This document shows, piece by piece, positions 12,863-22,820 of a stretch of 64,000 bases of DNA (position 1 is the first letter of the stretch; every line of letters starts with the position of its first letter). This DNA is from Allodiplogaster sudhausi (Eukaryota > Nematoda > Chromadorea > Rhabditida > Diplogasteridae), in NCBI GenBank assembly GCA_945643635.1, contig CALZFC010000035.1, positions 593,501 to 657,500 of the forward strand, written 5' to 3'. The notes under the pieces are model-generated. The model searched no databases and had not been told where the DNA came from. It was given only the letters and a program-made list of their open reading frames with translations. Both the position numbers and the translations under genes were made by a program.

Positions 12863-15500
12863 CCACTAAAGTATGAGCGAACGTGTTCAGAATCGACGTT
12901 TCCTTTGTGAGGCATTCGACGCTGTCCAAAGAAACGTATCATCAGATCTGTTCGTACCGTCTGTAGAGTATTGGTAAGTCTTTGACCGGTAATCTTGAGG
13001 TCTCGGTTCGATACCCTTTTGAGAACAGATTTTTGCAAGCACGAAATTTTTTTTTTTTGCTTTTTTTCGTCGTTTATACATAAACAAAATGAGAAACTCA
13101 AACGAAATAAAACAAGAAACTCAAAAAACGTAAGAAGTGCTCTGAAAATTTCACTTTATTTTGCACTTTGTAGTCCAGGAGTTGAAGCCAGCCCGTTTGG
13201 AACCCATACACGGCCCAATTAAATGCAATATTATGAGATCTCTGCCATTTCAGCATATTTTTGAAAACGGTCTTCACAGCCGTAATCTCCATGGTCGAAA
13301 TAGTTATACTCCTACTCGAAATGGCACGAAAATGCGTATTCAGCGCGCTATTCCATTTTGTATTATTTATATTAATACTATTAATACTATTAATACCGGA
13401 CCCAACAATGTTGAGCGGGACTGTATGTACATGACAAAATACAGGTACAATCATTATCAACGAAGCACTGTGCCAAGTTACTTGGTGATGAGCGTGCTAA
13501 TTAAAGGAGGTCCGAGGCGAATAAATAGTGTCTTGTTTTTTTGGCCTTATTCAGTCAGGTTGAGCTAGAAACTTCGATTGCAAGTGTCCCGAAGTCACAA
13601 AAATCTCTCTGCCCTGAGGAAATTAGCTGTATTCTCAACTTTGAATTGGCGAATATTTAATTTTAACGCTCTTTTCAAAAAAAAATTTGGAAGAGCTACG
13701 CCGTGGCCTGCGGGGCCATCCTACCACTGCAAGTGAAAGTTATACATATGGTTTGAGCAACCTACATTGGCCGCGTTTTTCTTAACACATAGGCTCACGT
13801 GCCCCGTTGTCCATATCACAAGTTTCTGGGGATAGAGGCGAGATGCAGTAGCTCTATTTCTGAGGATTGCTAACACCGTACTTTTAAGTGATCGGGCCGC
13901 CAATCGTGGTAGGAGTTTTTCCCTTATGAACTCCTTTAAGCAAGAGTAACATTTATGTACCTTTCAATGAAACGGCAGCATTCGTGAAGTTTGAGACAAT
14001 GCAGACAATCTGAAATAGACAATGCAGACAATCTGAAATAGACAATGCAGACAATCTGAAATAGTCCTCAGAAATAAGGCATAGGGAAACACATTAAGCA
14101 ATGCTTTATCAATTAATGTGTCTCACATGAAATCTTCCATCTGCAATGGGCCCCAATGCGAGAACAAAAGCCAACCTTCTTTTGAATGCCATATACCATG
14201 CAACAGTCTTCGATCATCTGTTGGATCGATAACCTAGACACAAAATTTGTCTACGACATATAATTTCTTACAATTAGCCGCATAATAATAATACGAAAAA
14301 TTGTTAAAGTATATTTTTTAAAATATATATTTTATTTATCCAAATGGGATGAATAACCGAAGAATAAAAACTTGAATCAATACCACCCACCCTTCGTCGC
14401 ATGTCTGCGTCAGGTCAAGCAGGAATGAAGCGCGTTCTGCGTCATCGCTGGGGCCGGTGAAGAAGTGAACCGAGAGCATCGCAATCGATGCTCCCTCGTC
14501 AAAGGCTGAGGCCGGCCAGTAGTCCACCGAGAGCGCCACTTCTTCCGCCCTCGCAAGGCGATGAGAGAGCTAAGAGAATACAGTACGCAAATAGAATACT
14601 CCTGGAGACATGGTAAAAAAAATTGTAGATGATGATAAAAAGTTGTAGTAGATTCTGGCAATAAACTAGGGAATGCAAAAAAATTAGAATACTGTTCGAA
14701 AAAGAAGTCAATTGTTTGCTGCTAAATGCAGATATGTTTGTTGACACAACACCTTATGTCGATGCTCGGCAGCCATGCAGCACGTAGGATGGAGAGAGCT
14801 CGCCGCAGAAGGCCTTGAAGTTGGGCGAAGACACAAAGTCCGCCGGCAGCCCAGAAACGGCGATGAGAGACGCCAGATGACGGTCGGCGCATGCCCAGGG
14901 GCCGTTTGTCAGGGCTGAACTCGAATCGTTCTATGTTGCATTCATCGCTCACATGCAAGTGAATTAGCGCCCACTCGATTTGCACATATATATTACACGG
15001 TGACCCAAGACGACGGTTAGCAACATTTTAGGTAGGTGTAACAGTAAGTCGGTGTTAAGTCGAGGTCTCCGTTGTTTCGAATTTTTCCTACTATACGAAA
15101 AAATAATGCCGTATTCTAATCATATGTCAGAAAATAAAATAAAAACCGGTTGATTCCGTGCAGAGACAATAGTTCCGAAACAAACATGGCACACGCTCAC
15201 AACCAGGCCCACCAAATCCTAGTGATGACAGAGAGTGATAAGAGACAACCGACCAGCAGACTCGCGCGGAGGCGCACTGGGCCCGGGAAGAGCAGGAGCA
15301 GGCGAGTGGTGTGAGAAGGACAGCAGCTGCTCGCCGTAGAGTGCCTCTGGATGGCGCGCCTTGACATGGCGGAGCAGCGGAGAGGTGGGGAAGCCCTTGA
15401 GATGCTTGTACTTCTTCGGGCAAAAGTGGCAGACGGCGACCATTCCGCGAAGCGAGAAGAACTGCCACACGATGGAGTGTTTCTCGCGCTGCTCTTCCAT
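9837..15500 (-). CDS. BED zinc finger / hAT-transposase-derived protein (ZBED-like)
   Basis: Nuclear DNA-binding protein of hAT-transposase descent. Phase-consistent exons, 5' to 3' on the minus strand: 15500-15254, 14914-14784, 14569-14391, 14233-14127, about 11922-11782, 11635-11565, 11465-11269, 11135-10942, 10729-10587, 10400-10352, 10010-9837. The exon near 11.9 kb has an uncertain start. Exon 1 is a BED finger (W then CHFC then HVKARH). Later exons give the hAT landmarks LSVDYWPASAF, LLLDPRFAF and the C-terminal dimerisation region EWWRARRPMLPTL followed by VPASAASSAG and KRTTRLS. The tail is acidic. Where active hAT proteins carry the second catalytic Asp (the TDxxxN region), this protein reads VGFCSRIGAHC, with no Asp. 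A 1.46-kb foldback sits in the 2.2-kb intron after exon 4. Intact splicing phases suggest a domesticated host gene rather than a live transposon; no terminal repeats flank it. Confidence 0.75.
11966..13423. mobile_element. Foldback element FB-A (TA-flanked, about 590-bp arms)
   Basis: The left end CAGTCCCGCTCAACATTG (11966) and right end CAATGTTGAGCGGGACTG (to 13423) are perfect complements, each flanked by TA (11964-11965 and 13424-13425). Arms of roughly 590 bp pair almost throughout, with a centre of about 260 bp that includes GA and CT runs. Both arms contain a tRNA-like box-B sequence, GGTTCGATACC (about 13004-13014, and inverted at about 12374-12384). CAGT...ACTG ends with TA duplication resemble Tc1/mariner-type MITEs. 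There is no transposase. The 100-aa open frame present in each arm is a shared by-product of the repeat. Confidence 0.9.
13995..14063. repeat. 23-bp tandem repeat, three copies
   Basis: GACAATGCAGACAATCTGAA plus ATA is repeated three times head to tail inside an intron of the BED/hAT gene. Confidence 0.9.
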
Positions 15501-16129
15501 TCTGGCAACACTGAAAGAAATGAAAGAGTTTATATCAAGTTAGATGGACAATCAATCTACTGGCTAACATATCCAAGCTTCGTTCAAAGAAGCTTAGCTA
15601 GCAAGCAATCGTAGAATGCATCTGAACAGGCGCCACGGGGTATTAAGGCGACACTTAGAGAACATTTTAGTGTGGCGTCGCGAAAAAACTCTCCGTGAGG
15701 CAGCAAGAAGTGAAAGAATGCGAGAGGAAGAGTGGCAGTGAGAGAGAAAGAGGACTCGTCTCGATTGTTGTGCAGTGCAGGCCGGCTGCTCGCTGAGACG
15801 AGGGAGACGAGAAGTGAGAGCGAACGAGAGGGTACAGAGGCGCAGAACAGAGAAAGAGAGTTTGTTGGAGAGAGTGTGCAGATGAGCAGAGAACTCGTGA
15901 GCCAGAGTGGGGCTCTGTGAGTCGCCACAAGATGCAATGGAGTGAGGTCATGGAAGTCGACATAGGGTGAAGGGGGCAGAGATAGGGGACTAGAGAAGTA
16001 CAGACAGTGTACGGCATGCAAATACAGCAGAGAACATAGCAACAAATATGCGAGACACACTTCACTCGCTAGGCTACTATGTACTTCTACATATCTGGAT
16101 CAGACAACAATGAAAACTGCACACAGCGC
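15501..16129. other. Upstream region of the BED/hAT gene, no further gene seen
   Basis: Contains the likely promoter side of the minus-strand BED/hAT gene. A GA-rich plus-strand stretch at 15700-15910 gives long open frames on the minus strand (up to 158 codons), but they have low complexity and resemble no protein. No RNA gene was recognised. Confidence 0.4.
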
Positions 16130-16303
16130 AGGAAGTTCGTTATACCCGCACTCGCAAAATAAACTTTGGAGTGATCAATTCCGACCAGAACTTCAAAGTT
16201 CGTTTTCCCGTTACAACACTCGTTTTGAAAGTACGTTTTCCGGGTACTTTAAAACGAACTTTCCCGCCAGCCGGAAAAAGTATTATACTTTCTGCGCTGT
16301 GTG
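16130..16303. mobile_element. Small MITE with CACACAGCGCAG ends
   Basis: The left end CACACAGCGCAG (16130) and right end CTGCGCTGTGTG (to 16303) are perfect inverted repeats. The body repeats short motifs of the form CGAACTTTCCCG/CGTTTTCCCG. The same terminal word occurs at 28287 and 33098, next to ATAGTTC motif clusters, suggesting a small family. Confidence 0.7.
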
Positions 16304-17065
16304 TGATTGTGAGAAGAATATATAGAGAAGTATAAGCAAAATTAAAGCAGCCTGTAAACTTTTTGAGCTAATATTCACAAGATCTGTACAGCAACTTTGT
16401 TTTCGACTGCCGTAAAAGAATTTAAAAAAAAACATAAACCAGGTAATTCTGTATTCCTGATAGTACATATTTCACAAGAAGAATGAATGCTTACAGAGGC
16501 AGTGCAAGAAAGCGTTCCCCGCGGTCTCCTTCCCTGTGAGTTTGCGGTATCAGCGAATTTGTGATACTTTTAGGATAATAGCCAACAAAAAACAGCAGCA
16601 TGATAGCGCACATGCGTCGTCAATATATTTACATATGAACATACATAGTGTGTACATTCATACTGATTCTTTCGTATGGCCAGTGCATGGGCAAATTGTA
16701 TTGATCGCGGGAACAGGAAGACTCGGAAAAATCACCCTTCATCTTAGCCCCCAGGCGTGCATCGACCAACGATGATAGGAGAAAAGGCGTACGCTGAGCC
16801 AGTCATCGGAAACTGATTAACAATATAATGATACCATTCATTCGCGGGCAATCATAATGAGGGTAGATCGCTTTATCACTTTCCTCGTAATTTTCAGTAG
16901 ATGAAAATTCTACATCAATTTTATGAAAGTCGAGTTAAGAAGATCAGAACCTTTGAGCTTATCCTCAAGCTTCCGCTTCCATAATCGCTTCTTTCTGAAT
17001 TTCTCTTTCTCCCCCTTCCACTTGGCGGTTCTAGTGGAAGAGATATTATTTTTGGGTCTGTCTGT
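16304..17065. other. Intergenic, no gene seen
   Basis: No exon or RNA recognised. Short open segments lack splice context. Confidence 0.4.
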
Positions 17066-17347
17066 TTAGAGTCCACTTTTTCTCTCGCTAAAAGCGTAGT
17101 ATTTATTGAACACGAGCATGTACACACTACTATATATAATACAAAATGAAAGAATGAGCAATATAAGAATACTTGAAAGTAATCTTGCCGATTGGCAACT
17201 TTTGTGCACGAAGTTAAGGAATGCACGAAGAATAACAAATACAACGGCTACTGCGATGACGATCGCGTTCACTGCGCTTGTTCCCGCTCCTTTGTATCTT
17301 CCTTTTTTAGACTGTTTACTTACAAAACTTACCTTTCTCAAATACAT
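17066..17347 (-). CDS. Candidate one-pass membrane ORF (93 codons), unrecognised
   Basis: I do not recognise this. The frame contains a strong hydrophobic helix (VNAIVIAVAVVFVILRAFLN) after a basic segment, followed by a second hydrophobic stretch. The first codons lie in a fragment of repeat R1, where GAAAG|GTAAGT on this strand looks like a splice donor, so the real exon may begin later. It could be an isolated last exon or chance. Confidence 0.25.
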   Translation of the reverse strand: MYLRKVSFVSKQSKKGRYKGAGTSAVNAIVIAVAVVFVILRAFLNFVHKSCQSARLLSSILILLILSFCIIYSSVYMLVFNKYYAFSERKSGL

Positions 17348-17570
17348 AATGTTTCTACTTTTATTAGTTTTGAGATTAGTTTGAAAATGGTTTATTACTT
17401 AGAAAAAACCAAAGCAACCATATAGAAGAAATAGCACAAGTACTCGACCGCAACTCACACTAACCAGCCTACCGGCTCTCCCATCCTAATAAGGCAATTG
17501 GGCAAGAGGGGTGAATGGCCGTAAAATCTATAACCATAATATATATACTTGATGGAAATAACATAACCAT
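17310..17570. repeat. Dispersed repeat R1, fragment
   Basis: Matches 2745-3000 along its length, including CTCGACCGCAA, GGCTCTCCCATCCTAA and GGGGTGAATGGCCGTAA. It lacks the GA expansion. Confidence 0.85.
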
Positions 17571-17889
17571 TCCCAAAATAACAATCACGCACAATTGCAG
17601 ACTACAAATACGGTAACTATAATAGAGAAACAAATGCGAGCTATAAATATCCTAAAACAGGTGGAATTACGGAAGGTCTGGGGAAAGGGGAAGAAGGCCA
17701 GGATCATTTCGTCAAGCGCGAGTCCATATTCGCCTTTTCAATCTCCACATAATATCTCCTCAAGAATATTAATTTGTTTACTGCTTTACTTAATTAAATA
17801 AGGTGAAGGAGTTAAAATCTTCCTTGAATTCACTCCTTTTTGCTTGACACAAGGATAAGAGAGTATGTGTATTGCACGCCAATGTACAG

Positions 17890-18310
17890 GCTAGGCGTGA
17901 CCCGGGCCCCATTTCCACCAAAGATACACCTGTTAGGGCTGGCCCGCTTTCTATCGGGCGGGGCCCTTATTTTCCCTGCCCGGGACGAACTTTCACCTCT
18001 CAAATGCTCAATCATTACTAATTTTATGCCTGTTTTATCAAAATCACGTGCTAATAAAAAAAACATAAAACATAAATTGATTAGGCAGTGTAATTCATTT
18101 GTTTTTCTCAAACGAGATTTACTTACTTTCTGCAAATATTTATTAGAACGAAAAAAAAATCAAATTGCACCAGTCGGAGGGTCAGTCTAATTCCGGCCGT
18201 CGTAGAATCGTATTCTGAGGCTGATTATGAGCCCGGGCCGTGCTCGCTAATTTAAATTTGGCTCTTAAAAATAACAGCGGGCGGGGTCTAGGGCCGACCC
18301 GACCCGCTGC
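17890..18310. repeat. GC-rich repeated words (possible DNA-element relic)
   Basis: Short words such as GGGCGGGG, GACCCGGGCC and GGCCGACCCG cluster at the two ends (17895-17985 and 18225-18315) in opposite orientations around AT-rich DNA. They contrast with the AT-rich surroundings. No clean terminal repeats could be drawn, so the class is open. Confidence 0.3.
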
Positions 18311-18406
18311 CGCTTATCCCTGCACGCGAAAATATTTAGAAAAATACAAATATATTACGGTTGCGTGTCGTGCTCCTTTAATAAGCATAATAAGTACTGC
18401 CTTCTT

Positions 18407-20260
18407 TTACTGACATAAAGAAGAAGATGAAAGCCGCGAGCACTTTGAGCGGAAGAATAGCGAAGTCCAAGATCCAAAAAGGTTAATCATTGCTTTAAAA
18501 TTGTAATAATTGTAAATTGATAAATCAATACTGAAAGAAAAACGCACAAGTGCGAAGTGAAGTAGATTCACGAATTCGGTACGACTGAGGATTTTGACGG
18601 CGACGAGAATGATACCGACGACAGTGACGGTGATCAAGACGGGACTGATCTTCATCGTCTGATAAGCAAATTATCGGTTTAAACTTTAAACTACATTTAA
18701 AGTAGAAATTTTTTGTACGCATTTTACTGAGTGAAACAAATTGAAAGAACATCTGTGAAGTGTTGAAGGAAGACATCGAAGTGTTGCAGGACCAGAGTGG
18801 CGACCGTTACGAAGATTGAGATCACCGACATTGCGTGTATGACCTGAGCAAATTTTTATCGTTAAAAATACAGCTTTCTCTTTCTTACATCTAGGAAGAG
18901 GAAGAAGAAGCTAGCCATGAGCAGTTGGATGAGAAGAACCACGCCGTTCAAGATCTAGGAAAGTTAATCTTTTTTTTTTAAATTAATAAAACAAGTCAAC
19001 AATCAATAATGAAACGCACAAGAGTGAAATGAAGAAGGGGAGCGACGTGGTCAAAGCTGAAGTATTTGATGGTGCCTAGAGTAATGCAGACGACAGTGAT
19101 GGAGGTCGAGATGCCCATAAGAATTTTTGCCTAATGAGCAAGCTATCAATTTATTTATTTTTCAATTTTTCTTACTTTAAAAATTTGTATTTTAAACATT
19201 AATTGAAAGCAATTTACTGAATGAAACACGAATTAAACCAACAGCTGCAAACTTTGGAAGAAAGAAATCAAAGCGAAGCAGGAAGAGAATGGCGACCGTC
19301 ACGAAGCGTGAGGTCTTCGACATTGCGAACATCACCTGATTACGTTTTTCTTATTTCTGTTACATCTTAAATATAGCAAGATCAATAAATCTCATATTTT
19401 TCCGTTTTCTAAAATATATAATTTTCACAAGCTAAGTAAGAACAAGTTTTTTTTAATCCCTTAATACTCATTCCGGGATAAGCAATCCTGATTAAAGGAG
19501 TTCACAAGGGAAAACCTTCCCAATTTCTTTCAGGGCAAGTTTGAAAATATTTGCAAGAAAAGTAATCAAATAGAATATCGCTTGACCGACCACGTATCGT
19601 CATAGCTTCTTTCGATTATCAGAAGTGCAAGTGTATGCACCACAAGGAGTATCTGGACAAAAAGAAAATTATTGGAGCAAATAAAATAGATAGATGCAAC
19701 GGTGGCAACTGAAAAATAGATTTTGAACAAATACATATATACCGTATTTTCTCAATTAGTGCCCCTCGCTCTATTAGAATCCCCCCCCCCTCCAATAGTG
19801 CCCCCCTAATTGTTTAATAGAGACGTACCTGGAATCTATCCAGGAGGATTGGGATGCTCTTCCCAATGAACTGATTTCAAATTCATTCAAAATCTATGGT
19901 AAAACTGATATTCCAGAATCATCATTCCATTGAAGTAGAGCTATAATTCTTCGTTTTTGTGAATAAAATGTTTGTTACCAAATTTTTAGTCAATAACATT
20001 GAAAAATAGTACCCCTCCCTCTAATAGACCCCCCCCCCCCTAATAGTGCCCCCCTCTCGCAGAGGAATTGAAAAATAGTACCCCGGGGGCACTGACAGAG
20101 AAAATACGGTACATATTCTTGAAAACGGCTGGCTAACCACAAGAAGGATCGTGTTCTTCTTGTGAAAGTTGTGAATGGAGAAGTTGGCGAGGTCGTCATC
20201 GTTCACCATTGCGGATGAGGAGAGGTGGAGATGGTTCGAGAAAGCAGCAGAAAAAGGCAA
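18407..20260 (-). CDS. Multi-pass membrane protein gene built of repeated transmembrane exons, unrecognised
   Basis: Not recognised. A first exon (Met at about 20207 or 20260, with DLANFSIHNFHKKNTILLVV) is followed by AG/GT-bounded exons at about 19663-19597 (ILLVVHTLALLIIE), 19336-19242 (FVTVAILFLLRFDFFL), 19132-19019 (GISTSITVVCITLGTIKYF) and 18956-18895 (ILNGVVLLIQLLMASFFFLF). The last three recur as a second set: about 18845-18775 (VISIFVTVATLVLQHF), 18660-18545 (SPVLITVTVVGIILVAVKIL) and 18478-18415 (WILDFAILPLKVLAAFIFFF). Each exon is essentially one hydrophobic helix. In the last exon of the second set the splice acceptor AG present in the first set (CTAG|ATCTTG) reads GG, so that exon may be dead. 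The exon layout suggests a tetraspan-like protein that doubled internally, or two tandem small genes. Confidence is moderate for coding and low for boundaries. Confidence 0.5.
19742..20109. mobile_element. MITE with CCGTATTTTCTC ends and poly-C tracts
   Basis: CCGTATTTTCTC at 19742 and GAGAAAATACGG ending at 20109 form terminal inverted repeats with TA on each side. The interior has repeated AATAGTGCCCCCC words and runs of 10 or more C (about 19782, 20030). It lies between exons of the membrane-protein gene. It is non-coding. Confidence 0.8.
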
Positions 20261-20964
20261 GGCAACGAGGGAAAGCGAGAGACGAAGAAACGCACCCGGC
20301 CACAGTCAAGACAGCAGCGAGAAGTGAGATCGGGCAGACATTCTAGTGTGCGTAACCATCCTTTGTAGACAATATGAACCATAGTATATACCAGTATACT
20401 GATGCCAAATGGAGGACGCGCAGCCAGCTTGGTCATCGTGGAACAGTGCAGGGTAAGGAAACGTGTTTGAGTGCAGATAGCAGCGAGAGAGAGACAAATG
20501 AGAGAGAGAGAGTAAGAAACGAGAGAAATGAACGGGACATACAGCCTCAGGGCTCGTCTGGATCGTTAAAGATTAGGAAATGATCCAATGAGAAGAACTA
20601 TGAAAGAAAGATTCATAAAGGAATGTGCCGGTTGACTTGAGCAAGTGGAAGAAAGAAGGAGCACTTCTGTGCAATAATCAAGTGTAACAATGAGCTGAAA
20701 TAAGAGCTATCATGGTGAACTGACGAGATTTACAGGGTGAGATTTCACCATAGAATTGTAGGAGGGAGTAAGAGAAAGAACACGAGAGAAAGGGAAGAGG
20801 TCGAGAGATAGAGAGAAAGTGAGAGCGAAAGAGGAGGGAAATAGTGACCAATGAGAGAGAAAGTGGGAGGTAGAAAAAGAACTGACAGCGCCGACAGGGA
20901 CGTTCATATTCAGCATTCTCTTCCTCTGAGTGTGTCTCACGCAATCACCCTATCACTAACTATG

Positions 20965-21009
<45 letters not shown>

Positions 21010-21819
21010 ATTCCAATGCGATTGGGTTCCATCACAACGGCGTGTTCCGAAGAAAGAGAGAGAGAGAGTGTATGCGATCAAAGGAGAGCAGGGAGAGAGA
21101 GAGTGTGTGTGTGTGTTTAAGAAGTAGACAGCGAGGTGGGTAAAGGACAGTTCGATGAGTCTATGCTGATTATAACAGATGGTCATCTTGCTTCGTCTGT
21201 TGCGGAAAGGGAAGGGAATAGAAGGGTCGATAGAGAGAGAGAGATAGAGAGAGATAGAGATAGAGAGAAATAGAGAGAGAGATAGAGAGAGAGATACACA
21301 GTTTGTGCCAAAGGAGACTCGCTTCCGACGGCGGAGCCAGCCAGCGTTGGACGTAGAAACCAAGACGAGCTAACTGATGGTGAGCTGATGAAGACGCCAG
21401 CTGCTGGAAGTTCGACAGGGCCTGGGCGTGGGCGCACGGATGGTATCGGGCTAGGGGCTAATTGGGGTAGTTCATGTTCGTAATGGTCGACAGAGAACAT
21501 ACGCTTGCATGATCTCCACTTGCAATGACATTTCTGGTTACTCATCGATTCTGGTGAGAAACTCTATTACATAAGATAATCTACACACACACACGAAATA
21601 TCTTCTGCCATAAATAGAATGGCATACAGGACTGACGGCAGTGTCAGTGCCGCTAGAGCATCTGGAAAGATATGGTATTTCGCACCTCTTTTCCTTGAAC
21701 TTTAGTTACGTCACCGAAGTAATACGATGGAGAAAAAGTGGGAGAGAGAAAGACTTTTGGAACCTCCACCATCAGCTTCATATATATATATATATATATA
21801 TATATCTGCATATCCAATC
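20261..21819. repeat. GA/CT-rich intergenic stretch
   Basis: GA or CT tracts at about 20490-20520, 20770-20880, 20965-21005, 21055-21110 and 21230-21300, and a (TA)n run at 21780-21805. Open frames here are low-complexity. No gene recognised. Confidence 0.6.
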
Positions 21820-22560
21820 CATATCCTCTTGTTTCTCCGAGTATTTGTAGCAGTTCGCCGTCCTTCGCTCTTTGACACCGAGAACCTCCAATCTGGTTCA
21901 CAACCAGTCTCTAAGCAAAGAGACAAAGAGAAGGAGATTAGAGGAGAGTGACAGATTAGAGTGAGAGGTGAGAAGAGATGACAGAGATAGAGAGACAAGA
22001 GTGCAAAGGTTAACTCCAGGCGCATGTCTACCAGAAGTGATAATGATGTTAGCGTATGCATATGAATGTATGCAGTTTCTCACGCCTTACTTGTTATCGT
22101 TTTAAATTCCTTTCTTTATTCCTTTTTTTAGACAACCGTCAGCGCGATAGAATCTGCTTACTTGCAAAACTTACCTTTTCAAATACATACATACATATAT
22201 GTTTCTTCTTTTGTTCGCCTTGGGAATACTTTGAGCCCGTTGTCAGGCTCACGCCTCCTACACAAATGGCTAGCCATTATTTATGGCCGGTCTCTAAATG
22301 TTAAGAAGACTTCCGGCAAGAGATTCATTGTGCCATTTAAGTACATGAGAACCCTCTTCTCGCAATCAGAATAATAGAGAGCTTAACCTTTTATACATGC
22401 CTAATAATCTGTCTGCACCTTTTGGTGAGAGGGAGACAGGGAGAGAGAGAAAGAGAGCGAGAGATGAAGAGAGAGAGAAAGAGAGAGTGAGAGAGAGAGA
22501 TAGAGAGAGAGAGAGAGCGATAAAGAACACAAAACTGAAACAGAGACTACAAGGCATATG
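21820..22560. repeat. Dispersed repeat R1, copy 2 (carries the intact FB-B target site)
   Basis: Collinear with 40430-40918 plus 42044-42260: AGAAGTGATAATGATGTTAGCG, AAAACTTACCTTTTCAAATAC, GAAGACTTCCGGCAAGA and CTAATAATCTGTCTGCACC occur in the same order. A GA tract lies at 22430-22520. At 22391-22396 the sequence TTATAC is uninterrupted, whereas in the other copy element FB-B is inserted there. Confidence 0.85.
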
Positions 22561-22820
22561 AATTCGCGTGTTCAATAATTTCTGCTCGTTTTTCCTCTCT
22601 GTTCTCCCGCAATAGCGCCTATCTCTTCAGTCGCATTCAATCTATCGATCAACGCGTGTTTCAACTGGCTGGCTGACAAGAGAGGTTTTCGCTCTCGCAC
22701 TCACTCATTGTCAGCGCAAGCGGTTAACTTTAATTCCCACTAGGGAATGTTCATGATATTCCAGGTGGAAATATCGAAGTTCGCAACCGATTCCTGCCGG
22801 GTTTACGACGCCGTATACAA

